Below are positions 21,037 to 29,312 of a DNA stretch of 64,000 nucleotides, piece by piece. The notes beneath the pieces are model-generated. The model did not search any database, was not told the origin of the DNA, and saw nothing but the letters and a program-made list of their open reading frames with translations. Positions within the stretch are counted from its first letter, which is position 1; each line of letters starts with the position of its first letter. The DNA is taken from the NCBI RefSeq assembly GCF_026262505.1, contig NC_067206.1, forward strand, positions 27,419,896-27,483,895, in the 5' to 3' direction. A program made the translations under genes and the position numbers. The DNA comes from Trichomonas vaginalis G3. Lineage: Eukaryota > Parabasalia > Trichomonadida > Trichomonadidae.

Positions 21037-21108
21037 TAAACATCTTCGGGGCTAGAGGGCACGAAGTGCCTGGAAGCCCCACTACCTTTTTTTTTTTTTT
21101 TTTTTTCT
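21037..21108 (-). repeat. Right TIR of element A
   Basis: Inverted copy of the left TIR, with a longer T-run before the terminal CT. It contains the GGCAC-GAA-GTGCC hairpin nested in GGGGCT/AGCCCC. The flanking sequence to the right is transposase coding DNA. Confidence 0.8.
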
Positions 21109-21242
21109 CCTGGATATCTATTAATTAATCCCATCCATCTCTGAACCTTTTGCTCTGGTTTTAATGTTGGGCATGCAAAAAGGATCCTAAATATTTTTTC
21201 AAATTTAGGATATTTAGTGACAATTTTTGAAAATGCTGATTT
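21109..21242 (-). pseudogene. DDE transposase fragment, downstream piece
   Basis: On the minus strand this reads TKSAFSKIVTKYPKFEKIF and then ACPTLKPEQKVQRWMGLINRYPGE, in the frame left by the fragment at 27958-28742. The two pieces are separated by element B, and element A's right end cuts off the rest. The bases GATTT at 21238-21242 are one copy of element B's target duplication. Confidence 0.65.
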
Positions 21243-21472
21243 AGTTAGTAAACATATCTTGGGTACGGAGGCACTGCGCGCCTCCTTACCCATTATATGT
21301 GAATTTGACACTTTACAAAACTGTTAACGTATATTTTACAACACAAACGACAACACTAACTTAACCTTAAATATTTACAAAACCACCACCCATTTCACTT
21401 CACTAACGAACTCACTAATGTAAAAAATAAACGTTCTCACTATCGTTCTCACTAACGACTTCACTAATGTTC

Positions 21473-21757
21473 TCATAAATTTTCCTCAATATCTTCATCG
21501 TCAATGTTAACTCTATTGTAGTCATACTTGAAGTCATAAAGTTTCTCAAGTTTTGAAATGCATAGTCTTGTTAACTTACCTTCATCATCATAAGTTTTTA
21601 TAAAACTACCATGACAATCTTTATAAACAGTCAGTGTATAGTCAACTGGTCTAGAATGAAGTGTAAAGAACATGTTATACTCAGGAAGGAAGAATAAATG
21701 TTTAAATGTATGTTTGTTATATGTTTTGATTTGTATGAGTTGCTTTTGTTCTGTCAT
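21473..21757 (-). CDS. Element B: TIR-encoded small protein, 94 aa
   Basis: Start MTEQKQLIQIKTYNKHTF; Lys/Tyr-rich with an acidic C-terminus (NIDDEDIEENL). The opposite TIR encodes the same protein with one substitution. A related frame lies beside element D's TIR (43817-44011), with FIQAYDTNGKRVSLALSKL against FIKTYDDEGKLTRLCISKL. Function unknown; its place inside the TIR is notable. Confidence 0.55.
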   Translation of the reverse strand: MTEQKQLIQIKTYNKHTFKHLFFLPEYNMFFTLHSRPVDYTLTVYKDCHGSFIKTYDDEGKLTRLCISKLEKLYDFKYDYNRVNIDDEDIEENL

Positions 21758-21845
21758 TTATATAAAAATAAAATAAAAAATAAACTTAAAAATTAATGAT
21801 ATCACCACCCTCACACGTATGAAAACATAGCACAAAAATAAATTT

Positions 21846-21880
21846 AGGTGAAGTGGTGAGATCTCACCTCTTTTTTCACC
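21846..21880. terminator. Intergenic GGTGAGATCTCACC hairpin (left TIR)
   Basis: Perfect palindromic core at 21855-21868, flanked by further GGTGAA/TTCACC pairs. It lies 3' of the minus-strand gene starting at 22134. One of about eight related hairpins in elements B and D. Confidence 0.45.
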
Positions 21881-21897
21881 CTGTTGAATTCATTGCT

Positions 21898-22134
21898 TTA
21901 TAACTCTCTTCCTTTCTCCAACTCTTCTAACTTCTTCTTAAGTTCAGCAATGTTGTCCTCATGAAGTTTAATCTTTCTCAAAATTCCTTCTTTATCTAAT
22001 GGTTGCTTTATCTTTCTAAACTGAACTCTACCATCCTTCATAGTATGAATGTAAAAACCTTCTGGAACAGTTCCTGATTTAATGTATTCTACCAAAAACT
22101 TTTGTTTCATTGCTTCAGTGACTTTATTTGTCAT
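21898..22134 (-). CDS. Element B: small coiled-coil protein, 78 aa
   Basis: Start MTNKVTEAMKQKFLVEYIKS; the last 35 residues are a Lys/Glu/Leu coiled coil ending LEELEKGREL. The ATG at 22134 is used because the frame has no upstream ATG. Its 3' end enters the TIR. The sequence FYIHTMKDGRVQFRKIKQPL resembles FYYVSQSKDGKIYVRKRKVPL in the element D gene at 62330. Function unknown. Confidence 0.55.
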   Translation of the reverse strand: MTNKVTEAMKQKFLVEYIKSGTVPEGFYIHTMKDGRVQFRKIKQPLDKEGILRKIKLHEDNIAELKKKLEELEKGREL

Positions 22135-22184
22135 TTCAATCAAATAAAAATTTTAATATTAAATAAAAAATAACGTTATTTTTT

Positions 22185-22643
22185 TCAGTAAGGAAACGCA
22201 GGAGTTTTACGATTTATTTGAGGAGTAGGTTCTGGTTTAAATGTTGGAGTCGGTTTAGGAGTTGACTTTTGAACAGGAGTTTGTACTTCCATAGGTTCAG
22301 GAGTCATTGAAGGTTTTGCTTGTGAAGGCGTTGGTTTTGGCGAAGGTGTTGGAGTTTGTTTAACTTCAGCTACTTCAGTATTATTTACAACATTTGCTTT
22401 ATTTCTTTTCAACATCATAACTGCTCCTGCTGTAGCTAGCAAACCTAGTGGGAGACCATATCTTATATAAGGACTTGACCAAATGCTATTTTTGACAGGA
22501 GCTGGTGGAACACCTAACCTTGGTGAGACTGCTCTTTGCCATTGTGCAGCTCGTAAGAAATATTCAATAGGTGCTCCATAATCGTTTGGTAAAGTTTGTT
22601 TCATAGATGGTGAAGGTTCACGAGAGCTTGATGAAGAACTCAT
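22185..22643 (-). CDS. Element B: membrane/proline-rich protein, 152 aa
   Basis: A Ser-rich N-terminus is followed by a likely membrane span (YGLPLGLLATAGAVMML, about residues 72-88) and a Pro/Thr-rich tail with repeats like PTPSPKPTPS. This plan suits a virion membrane or minor capsid component. No family recognised. Confidence 0.5.
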   Translation of the reverse strand: MSSSSSSREPSPSMKQTLPNDYGAPIEYFLRAAQWQRAVSPRLGVPPAPVKNSIWSSPYIRYGLPLGLLATAGAVMMLKRNKANVVNNTEVAEVKQTPTPSPKPTPSQAKPSMTPEPMEVQTPVQKSTPKPTPTFKPEPTPQINRKTPAFPY

Positions 22644-22673
22644 TTATAAGCTTTAAAAATAAACGTTCATCCT

Positions 22674-23333
22674 TTATTCCTCACTGTCGTCCGCGGCTAA
22701 GTTATAGTCATCTAATCTTATTATGGGGATGCCATTAGCACGCACCTGAATGGCAAAGCAACAATCCCTCATAAATCCAATAAGTGGCTTTGGTACATTT
22801 TCAGTTGCTAGTTCAATAGGTCCTTTAACAGACAATTTGTATGTTATTGGAGCAGTAGATGTTTGACCTTGCTGGAAGCAAAAGTCCACTTCTGTTGGAA
22901 AACCACATAAGAAATGTGTGTTGTCATAGCTATCCCATTTATGTTCCACACTACCATCATCCACCAATGACCTCATAACATCTTCATTAAATCCTATCAT
23001 ATCATTGTTTGTATTGCAGGCGTTCGCAACCATTTCATAAAATACAGGTCCATATGATTTTTCGGGTTCTGCAGGCATATTTCCATAAGCTCCCATGGAA
23101 AGCTGAAGATATTTAAACTTAGGGTTCTCAAAATTAACATAATAGTTGTCTTTCTTTCTAAATAGTGCCCAAATACTTTTAACATTAATAGGCGTATAAG
23201 CTGCTGTAAATGTTGCACTTGAACTATCTGTATTCTTTGAGAATGAACCGTCCATAGGAATCCAATCCATAACTTTAACAGGAAAACATAAAGCCTCGTT
23301 TTCATTCCAAACGTTCCTGTCATAGCAACTCAT
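22674..23333 (-). CDS. Element B: capsid-protein-related gene, 219 aa
   Basis: The product contains FPVKVMDWIPMDGSFSKN and YVNFENPKFKYLQLSMGAYG, also read at 63730-63960 in the capsid gene region of element D. It therefore belongs to the major capsid family. The tail is acidic. Confidence 0.65.
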   Translation of the reverse strand: MSCYDRNVWNENEALCFPVKVMDWIPMDGSFSKNTDSSSATFTAAYTPINVKSIWALFRKKDNYYVNFENPKFKYLQLSMGAYGNMPAEPEKSYGPVFYEMVANACNTNNDMIGFNEDVMRSLVDDGSVEHKWDSYDNTHFLCGFPTEVDFCFQQGQTSTAPITYKLSVKGPIELATENVPKPLIGFMRDCCFAIQVRANGIPIIRLDDYNLAADDSEE

Positions 23334-23470
23334 TTAGGTAAATGGGTTCGCATTAGTCCTCATAATTTGAAAGACATGCAATTCAGACTTGTTGACTTTC
23401 AAGGAGAGCCTGTAGAACTGAAGGCACCAGTGCGAATGACTGTTGAAGTTGACTTTTTAGAAAATATTAA

Positions 23471-23710
23471 ATGCAACAGCTTACAAGAGAACTCAGAGCT
23501 AAAAATATAAAGTATGAATGTTATGTATTAGGTCATGAACTTTGGTTGTTGCTGTTTGATGAAACAAATGAATTAGTTATGTCAGTCAAGAGAACAGAAA
23601 AATATTGTGTTAGTGAAAACTGCACCAAGTCAATAAGATTAGGTTTGCATTATGAAGATGAGTTCGATACTGTTGAAGAAGTTTTGGATAGATACTATAA
23701 GTTGCTTTAA
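23471..23710 (+). CDS. Element B: small hypothetical protein, 79 aa
   Basis: Start MQQLTRELRAKNIKYECYVL. A near-identical gene is in element D (45126-45353, minus strand). The D copy carries an extra 10 codons made of two hairpins after KRTEK; the copy here is the empty form (junction near 23601). Function unknown. Confidence 0.55.
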   Translation: MQQLTRELRAKNIKYECYVLGHELWLLLFDETNELVMSVKRTEKYCVSENCTKSIRLGLHYEDEFDTVEEVLDRYYKLL

Positions 23711-24348
23711 TTTACTAAAACATATTTCAAACAAAGTTTATAGTCAGTAGATAGTTTTGTATATTCATTCGAATATTTATACTTAAACTCAACTCCTGTA
23801 GTTCCTGGTGTTTCAATGATGCGGATGTTACCTATTTTCATGAATGGTGGCGTTTGACCACAGCATTCGATTTCAGGGTCGAGATAGTCAATGACACATT
23901 GTTTCCCTGTTATTCGTGAGATAACATTTTCAAGGTCCTCCTTTGTTAGAATTATTTGGTTCTTACTTATAAGATTTGTCAAAAGCTTCTTATCGTCTTT
24001 GAGTAAAATTGTTTGGTATAACTGAAGAAGGTAATGGTCTACGTTATCTGAAGGATTTGTTTGAACATTTGTGTAAGGGTTGTCGTTGGCTTCTCTTGAA
24101 AGAACTTGGTCCAGTGGTGGATACTCTAACTTAACATCTGATGTAGCGTTAGCGTTTGAATCTGTGTTTAAATTCACGGCGCCATGCGCCAAGACCGAAG
24201 GTCCCGACTTAAGTTCTGGTTCTTTTTCTTTCAAACACTCTGAACTATAGTTCTTTATGACAATATTGTTTGTCGTTCGTGAGTCAACATTTGATGTTGG
24301 TTCAATTGGAACATTAATGGCACCAGCTAAGATGGATTTGCTTCTCAT
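23707..24348 (-). CDS. Element B: CCG-motif protein, 213 aa
   Basis: Homologue of the element A protein at 15424-16005 through DPEIECCGQTPPFMKIGNI and FKYKYS. The N-terminal half is Asn/Ser-rich. It carries an in-frame nine-codon double-hairpin insert (GPSVLAHGA) that the near-identical gene in element D lacks. Divergently transcribed from the next gene with only about 25 bp between the likely starts. Confidence 0.6.
   Translation of the reverse strand: MRSKSILAGAINVPIEPTSNVDSRTTNNIVIKNYSSECLKEKEPELKSGPSVLAHGAVNLNTDSNANATSDVKLEYPPLDQVLSREANDNPYTNVQTNPSDNVDHYLLQLYQTILLKDDKKLLTNLISKNQIILTKEDLENVISRITGKQCVIDYLDPEIECCGQTPPFMKIGNIRIIETPGTTGVEFKYKYSNEYTKLSTDYKLCLKYVLVN
24178..24204. repeat. Double-hairpin insert 1, in frame, 27 bp
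   Basis: Two adjacent palindromes: GGCGCC-AT-GCGCC at 24178-24190 and GACC-GAA-GGTC at 24193-24203. The element D copy of this gene has the empty site at about 44660, with the same sequence on both sides, so this is an insertion or precise loss of nine codons. Confidence 0.75.
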
Positions 24349-24373
24349 TTCATATAGAATAAAAACCTTTTAT

Positions 24374-24775
24374 ATGTATGAAATGAACAATATACTCGAC
24401 AAGGGTTTGAATGTAAAGCTAACGAATGAAAATATTGTTGAATTCACTGAGACAGGTGCTGTGTATAAAGATGTAGAACTACTGAACAAAAGAGCTAAGG
24501 GAAGAAGCAGGAACATGAACAAAGGGTGGAAGCCTATAAAAATTTATGTCAATGATGGCTCGGGAGGTTCAAACATAAAGTATGCAGAAAGTTATAGAGT
24601 TTATGCTCTCAAAGGTGAAAAGCCTTCATTTAAGAACAGCTATTCTAACGCATATCCTCAAAAGCTAACAGATGGGGAAGTGGATGATATGAATGACAGC
24701 AAAAACATTAACAGAAATGGCGACAGAGATGCATGGAATTTGTTTACCATCAGTCAATTGAAGGTTAAGCTTTAA
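24374..24775 (+). CDS. Element B: hypothetical basic protein, 133 aa
   Basis: I use the ATG at 24374 (MYEMNNILDKGLN) because the earlier in-frame ATG lies inside the divergent neighbour. Gly/Ser/Asn-rich with GRSRNMNKGWKPIKIYV. A near-identical copy is at 44090-44491 in element D. The end overlaps the convergent ATPase gene by 4 bp. Confidence 0.5.
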   Translation: MYEMNNILDKGLNVKLTNENIVEFTETGAVYKDVELLNKRAKGRSRNMNKGWKPIKIYVNDGSGGSNIKYAESYRVYALKGEKPSFKNSYSNAYPQKLTDGEVDDMNDSKNINRNGDRDAWNLFTISQLKVKL

Positions 24776-25659
24776 AACAATGTTGGTCGTTCCCATGGAA
24801 TATTTTTGACTTTAATGGTATTAGTCATGATATGAATCTCAAGGTATGAACGAGGAGAGATGAGAGACTTATATGCTTCCCAAATTTCTTCAAAAGGTAA
24901 TGTTATACCTGACTGTTTCCAAATGAGTTCAATATCATAACGTGAGAAACCTTGAAAGATAACGAAGTCAGTTATGAGACGTTTTATGTTTAAAGCTAAA
25001 AACCTCCATGTTTGCATAAGTATTGCTACAGTTAAGTGGTAATGTCTGACTTTAGTAATGATGTTAGCTAATGGTGAGTCTGGTTTTGAAACTAAACCTT
25101 TTCCGGCGAAGTCGTCACAAACTAATAAAGTGTTTGATGGATATTTTTTGAAGGGGTATTTTGAAAGTTTTGACAGAATGTAGTTTGTAAGTCGTTTCAT
25201 ATCGTAAACTCCTGAGTATTGACGTAAGTGGTGTTTGTCAATAATTCTTTCCATCTCCTCAGAAGTCTTTTGCATTCCTGACTGTATAAATTCAACGATG
25301 GCATAATATTTCCTCTTACGTCGAATGTAACGTTGAAGAAATTCAATGAGTTCACTGTCTGGAACTTTAACGACAGAGGCTTGAACTTTTGACATAAATG
25401 TTTTCGCTGTTGAGTCCATAGAGTCTGAAGTTGCTGATATAATGATTTGGTCATAATATGAGTCATTTCCTAAACGTTCTGTTATAAGGATATGACGAAT
25501 GAGGTTAAATGTCTTTCCTGACCCCATCTTTCCACAATAGAAATAAACACCATTTGAACAGAACTCATAGTCCTTACTGAAAGGAAGAATAAGAGAAGAG
25601 TTAAGTTTGTCTGTAGTTTCATTCATGTCTTCATCTACGTCATGTATTAAATGCTTCAT
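24772..25659 (-). CDS. Element B: FtsK/HerA-type packaging ATPase, 295 aa
   Basis: Walker A is YFYCGKMGSGKTFN (near residue 41), Walker B is TLLVCDDFAG, then VAILMQTWR as the sensor strand. Homologous in layout to the element A ATPase. It would drive DNA into the capsid. The frame looks whole; part of it (the 3' end) is also present in element D at 44014-44090. Confidence 0.75.
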   Translation of the reverse strand: MKHLIHDVDEDMNETTDKLNSSLILPFSKDYEFCSNGVYFYCGKMGSGKTFNLIRHILITERLGNDSYYDQIIISATSDSMDSTAKTFMSKVQASVVKVPDSELIEFLQRYIRRKRKYYAIVEFIQSGMQKTSEEMERIIDKHHLRQYSGVYDMKRLTNYILSKLSKYPFKKYPSNTLLVCDDFAGKGLVSKPDSPLANIITKVRHYHLTVAILMQTWRFLALNIKRLITDFVIFQGFSRYDIELIWKQSGITLPFEEIWEAYKSLISPRSYLEIHIMTNTIKVKNIPWERPTLF

Positions 25660-25675
25660 TTTATCTCCATTAAAA

Positions 25676-26557
25676 ATGCAAGTCAGAAATATTCAGAACA
25701 TAGCACCGAGTCTAACTGACAAGAGTATAAAGATATACTATGAACACGTTATGATGAAACCTACCAAAATTCAAGAAAGTCAGTATACTTATGAATATCC
25801 AAGACACTGGGTAGAGTATGTAGGAGGTGAGAAAGCTATTGAAATCAGACAGGTTCGAAGTATTCCAGCAGGAAGAACAATATTATTGAAGAACTTTAAT
25901 GTTTTGAGGTATAATGATGAAACAAAGAAGCAAGATAGTTTCCCTGTTGCTGTGTATGTGAACTTAGATACAGGAGATGACATGAAAGTTTTTAATACAA
26001 AGCTTCAAACGGTAGTGAGAGAACAACTGACTGCGGAAGGACATCCATTACCTTCAGAAGTTACCATAGCATATAATTTTGAAACAAACTCAATAGATTT
26101 TAAAGTCGTCTCTGCAAAGAAGTCAGGTTTTACATTTAATGAAGCAGATGTATATTCGAATGAAAACTTCAAAGCTATTGCATGGTTAGATAATGACGAT
26201 TGCTTTAAGAAAATATTTAAATACAGTGACTCAACGATGTCAATAGATGACCTTCGTGGAATGTTACCATCGACGTTTACAGTAGAAGGTTCAACAGGAT
26301 TGCTTACAAGATTGTCAATTGGTGGTATTTGGTCTCGTGAGAACATTGTTATAAAATCCAGTATAAGTGAATTTGCTGAAGAATCTATATTATGTCTTTC
26401 AAACTACATGTATTCGCCACCGAAGCATTATAGTATAACAAACTTTGTCAGTAAGTTTAACATAAGACTTGTCGAACCTTCTTCAATGAAAGATGTTGTG
26501 CTACCTAAAGATGGAAAGGATGGACTCATTATTGAAATGATTTTAATTGCATATTAA
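25676..26557 (+). CDS. Element B: probable virion protein, 293 aa
   Basis: Start MQVRNIQNIAPSLTDKSIKI at 25676; the frame extends upstream only into the divergent ATPase gene. Beta-rich, no signal peptide. Position next to ATPase and basic protein genes suggests a minor capsid or penton-like role, but no motif proves it. Confidence 0.5.
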   Translation: MQVRNIQNIAPSLTDKSIKIYYEHVMMKPTKIQESQYTYEYPRHWVEYVGGEKAIEIRQVRSIPAGRTILLKNFNVLRYNDETKKQDSFPVAVYVNLDTGDDMKVFNTKLQTVVREQLTAEGHPLPSEVTIAYNFETNSIDFKVVSAKKSGFTFNEADVYSNENFKAIAWLDNDDCFKKIFKYSDSTMSIDDLRGMLPSTFTVEGSTGLLTRLSIGGIWSRENIVIKSSISEFAEESILCLSNYMYSPPKHYSITNFVSKFNIRLVEPSSMKDVVLPKDGKDGLIIEMILIAY

Positions 26558-26782
26558 ATGAGCTTGTTCTTGAAGGTCATTCATGATGAAATAACTGTTG
26601 TAGAAGATGTTAGCAATTGTTCAGACATTTTGAAGCGTATAAATGATATAAGAAAGAAGTTAGATAGACCGCAAAGCGGTGAGGGCGAAGCCCGTGAGAA
26701 CGCTTATGTTTTATTGACTTTCTCCAGTAACGAGAACTTTTATGAGATAATATTGAAGAGAGATGATTTTAATATGGTGTAA
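26558..26782 (+). CDS. Element B: small hypothetical protein, 74 aa
   Basis: Its ATG follows the previous stop codon directly (TAAATG), and its own stop is followed directly by the next ATG, so three genes are packed head to tail. It carries a double-hairpin insert encoding RPQSGEGEA. Function unknown. Confidence 0.5.
   Translation: MSLFLKVIHDEITVVEDVSNCSDILKRINDIRKKLDRPQSGEGEARENAYVLLTFSSNENFYEIILKRDDFNMV
26668..26693. repeat. Double-hairpin insert 2, in frame
   Basis: ACCGC-AAA-GCGGT at 26668-26680, then GGGC-GAA-GCCC at 26683-26693, separated by GA. Same plan as insert 4 in the polymerase gene but with different stems. Confidence 0.7.
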
Positions 26783-27310
26783 ATGGTAGCTTGGGCAGCT
26801 TTAGGCGCAATGGGAACAAAAGCATTAGCATTTGGAGCAAAAGCACTTGGAGCTTATGACGCAGTAAATAAAATGAGTGGAGGAAGGGTTTCGAAGACAT
26901 TAGATGCAAATAAAGGAAAGATTGGAGGCTGGGTTGCAAAGAAGTTAAGATTAAATAAAATAGGGCTCATAAATAAAGCATCCAATTTGGTTGCGACTGA
27001 GTCAGAAAATGCTTTAGGAAAGGACGATGAGTTTGCAAAACACGCAAAAGACTTTAATGACCAGATGAAAGGTGAAACAATGCATTTAAATAGAGTCGAT
27101 GGAACTAAAGAAAATGTTTCTTCTCCACCAGCGGTTTATCCATACGGACCTTATGGAATGTATGGAAACCCTTATGAACGACCATTTGACCCATTGACTG
27201 GTGGAAGTAACTGGTATCATTACGGACGAAGAAGAAAGACAGTCAAGTTGGAGACAGACGTGAAGAAAGCAACTAAAAAGAAACCAAGAAAGAGAGTTAT
27301 AAAGCAATGA
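26783..27310 (+). CDS. Element B: Gly/Ala-rich to lysine-rich protein, 175 aa
   Basis: The N-terminus is a hydrophobic Gly/Ala-rich amphipathic segment (WAALGAMGTKALAFGAKALG), and the C-terminus is strongly basic (KKATKKKPRKRVIKQ). The plan resembles membrane-active or DNA-core minor proteins of adenoviruses and Polintons, but this is analogy. The 3' end lies in the right TIR. Confidence 0.5.
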   Translation: MVAWAALGAMGTKALAFGAKALGAYDAVNKMSGGRVSKTLDANKGKIGGWVAKKLRLNKIGLINKASNLVATESENALGKDDEFAKHAKDFNDQMKGETMHLNRVDGTKENVSSPPAVYPYGPYGMYGNPYERPFDPLTGGSNWYHYGRRRKTVKLETDVKKATKKKPRKRVIKQ

Positions 27311-27318
27311 ATTCAACA

Positions 27319-27353
27319 GGGTGAAAAAAGAGGTGAGATCTCACCACTTCACC
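27319..27353. terminator. Intergenic GGTGAGATCTCACC hairpin (right TIR)
   Basis: Core at 27332-27345, just 3' of the basic-protein gene that stops at 27310. Mirror copy of the left TIR hairpin. Confidence 0.5.
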
Positions 27354-27442
27354 TAAATTTATTTTTGTGCTATGTTTTCATACGTGTGAGGGTGGTGATA
27401 TCATTAATTTTTAAGTTTATTTTTTATTTTATTTTTATATAA

Positions 27443-27727
27443 ATGACAGAACAAAAGCAACTCATACAAATCAAAACATATAACAAACATACATTTAAAC
27501 ATTTATTCTTCCTTCCTGAGTATAACATGTTCTTTACACTTCATCCTAGACCAGTTGACTATACACTGACTGTTTATAAAGATTGTCATGGTAGTTTTAT
27601 AAAAACTTATGATGATGAAGGTAAGTTAACAAGACTATGCATTTCAAAACTTGAGAAACTTTATGACTTCAAGTATGACTACAATAGAGTTAACATTGAC
27701 GATGAAGATATTGAGGAAAATTTATGA
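27443..27727 (+). CDS. Element B: TIR-encoded small protein, second copy
   Basis: 94 aa, the same as the protein in the left TIR but with Pro in place of Ser at about residue 34. Transcription points outward from the element in both TIRs. Confidence 0.55.
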   Translation: MTEQKQLIQIKTYNKHTFKHLFFLPEYNMFFTLHPRPVDYTLTVYKDCHGSFIKTYDDEGKLTRLCISKLEKLYDFKYDYNRVNIDDEDIEENL

Positions 27728-27957
27728 GAACATTAGTGAAGTCGTTAGTGAGAACGATAGTGAGAACGTTTATTTTTTACATTAGTGAGTTCGTTAGTGA
27801 AGTGAAGTGGGTGGTGGTTTTGTAAATATTTAAGGTTAAGTTAGTGTTGTCGTTTGTGTTGTAAAATATACGTTAACAGTTTTGTAAAGTGTCAAATTCA
27901 CATATAATGGGTAAGGAGGCGCGCAGTGCCTCCGTACCCAAGATATGTTTACTAACT

Positions 27958-28742
27958 GATTTTATCACATGATTTGGATCTCTTACATGTGATAATTGTG
28001 CACCAGAATTCTCTATCATTGTTGAATCTTTAACATCACCATCTGAACAAAAAACTTTTATTTTTTTCCATAAATCAGATTTCAACATATCACGTAATGC
28101 ATAGCTTTCCATTAATCCTGGTGAAATTTTTGGTTCAACCAAAATTTTGGGACTTTTGAATTTTATTAATTCTGGATGCCTTGAAACTATTCTAAAATCT
28201 AATATTTTGTTTGTATTTATATCTATAAGCGTAATGACGGCATGTAAAGCATCGCGCTTAGAACTCCATGCGCAATCTAATGAAACATTAAATTTGTATT
28301 CTGAATCATGTTTAAGAATTTCTTGTATATTAGCTTCACAACTTGCTGTTGCAACTTTCTCAAGATCTGGCAATATGCTCTTTAGATGCGCAAGTAATGT
28401 AGTTTCTGTTGGGCAATGAAAGTTTAGGAGTGATGCCAATTCGATGTGTTTTGAAAATCCTGCACCAGATATAAGAGAAATGTAAGTATGAAGATTCTTG
28501 ACAACGTCACTATACGGAACTCCAGGCTTAAATTTGACGTTGAATATTGTTTCTTCCTTAACATTTGATTGTGAATGATCTTGTTTTGAATTAAGCTGGT
28601 TTAGATTAATGAAATGCGGAAAAGGTTTCTTATTTGAATAAACAGTTCGATGATAGACCCTTTTTTGACAGTCATCAGCTTTATATGTTATTAATATCTC
28701 TTCAATTGTGTATCCTTCCATGATTGGAATAGAATACTCCAT
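27958..28742 (-). pseudogene. DDE transposase fragment (Mutator/Kolobok-like), upstream piece
   Basis: The frame from ATG 28742 (MEYSIPIMEGYTIEEIL) has a transposase-like core: SLDCAWSSKRDALHAVI (Asp156), KIKVFCSDGDVKDS (Asp234/236) and HVRDPNHVIKSV (His258). This pattern of D, SDGD and NHV resembles mutator-like and Kolobok-like DDE transposases. The frame also stays open 31 codons upstream (to about 28835; HFDYFCIKKTVKFGGILALP) without an ATG, so the true N-terminus was probably lost. Element B sits after HVIKS, with GATTT duplicated; coding sequence continues at 21109-21242. The C-terminus with the catalytic Glu is missing. The source is a plain DNA transposon; this copy is dead. Confidence 0.7.
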
Positions 28743-29312
28743 AGGAAGAGCTAAAATCCCGCCAAATTTTACGGTTTTTTTAATACAAAAGTAATCAAAG
28801 TGAATAAAGCAAAGATATATATTGTATTTAATCAGTCAATTGATATTGGGTAGAATATATGCTCAATATTTCATTTTTCAAATTTATTATTTCAAAAAAC
28901 CAATAATTGGCGACATTGTTTACTGTAATAATTGTTTTTAATGAAAACACTATATGCCTTCCTTATTTTCTTTCTTTTTTATTTTTTTTGAAAAAATCAA
29001 AAAAACGAAACAATAAGAATTACCGAAAAAGTGACAAAACATCAAAAACAGGGAGGGGGTCTCAATTTTTATTACTTATATTATTTTACAATATTTATAT
29101 AAATACTCTTTATAATATATTTTACTATAAAATTATACCTCAAATTCAAATATTTAAAATATTATTTACATAATTATCTCAAAATTATATTTTTATATAT
29201 TATTTTCATATGTATAAATCATATAATCTATATCTATGCAAATCTCATCTAAAATTTTTTGAAACAAACCGCTACCATTTTATAATGGTCTATCTTAAAT
29301 TCATCATAAATT

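Larger units (their letters stand above)
9798..21108. mobile_element. Element A: Polinton-like virus / virophage-type element, broken
   Basis: An 11.3-kb virus-like fossil bounded by inverted copies of a TIR of about 65 bp, beginning AG-polyA-GGTAGTGGGG. Its parts, left to right, are a long coiled-coil gene, a double jelly-roll major capsid gene, several small virion-type genes, an SF3 helicase, an A32-type packaging ATPase, a KilA-N trace and an acidic-tail gene. No polymerase B or integrase was seen. The helicase-plus-capsid-plus-ATPase set is more like virophages and Polinton-like viruses than classic Polintons. I estimate five or so breaks; several large genes still look whole, so the age is probably moderate. 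The two flanks show no matching target duplication, so the ends may have been rearranged. Confidence 0.75.
21243..21910 (+). repeat. Left TIR of element B, 668 bp
   Basis: Nearly identical, inverted, to 27290-27957; I found a single base difference. It starts AG, has a hairpin GGAGGC/GCCTCC nested in GGGTA/TACCC, and contains a whole 94-codon ORF. Confidence 0.85.
21243..27957. mobile_element. Element B: compact Polinton-family element, young
   Basis: 6715 bp between TIRs that begin AGTTAGTAAAC, with target duplication GATTT at 21238-21242 and 27958-27962. Parts: a small ORF inside each TIR, a coiled-coil ORF, a membrane/proline-rich ORF, a capsid-related ORF, small genes, the packaging ATPase, a virion-type gene and a basic protein. 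No polymerase or integrase gene was seen, so it presumably needs a helper such as element D. The TIR arms differ by about one base in 668, so insertion was very recent. It looks nearly whole, with perhaps one or two breaks. Confidence 0.8.
27290..27957 (-). repeat. Right TIR of element B, 668 bp
   Basis: Inverted copy of 21243-21910. Ends in CT, followed by the target duplication GATTT. Confidence 0.85.
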
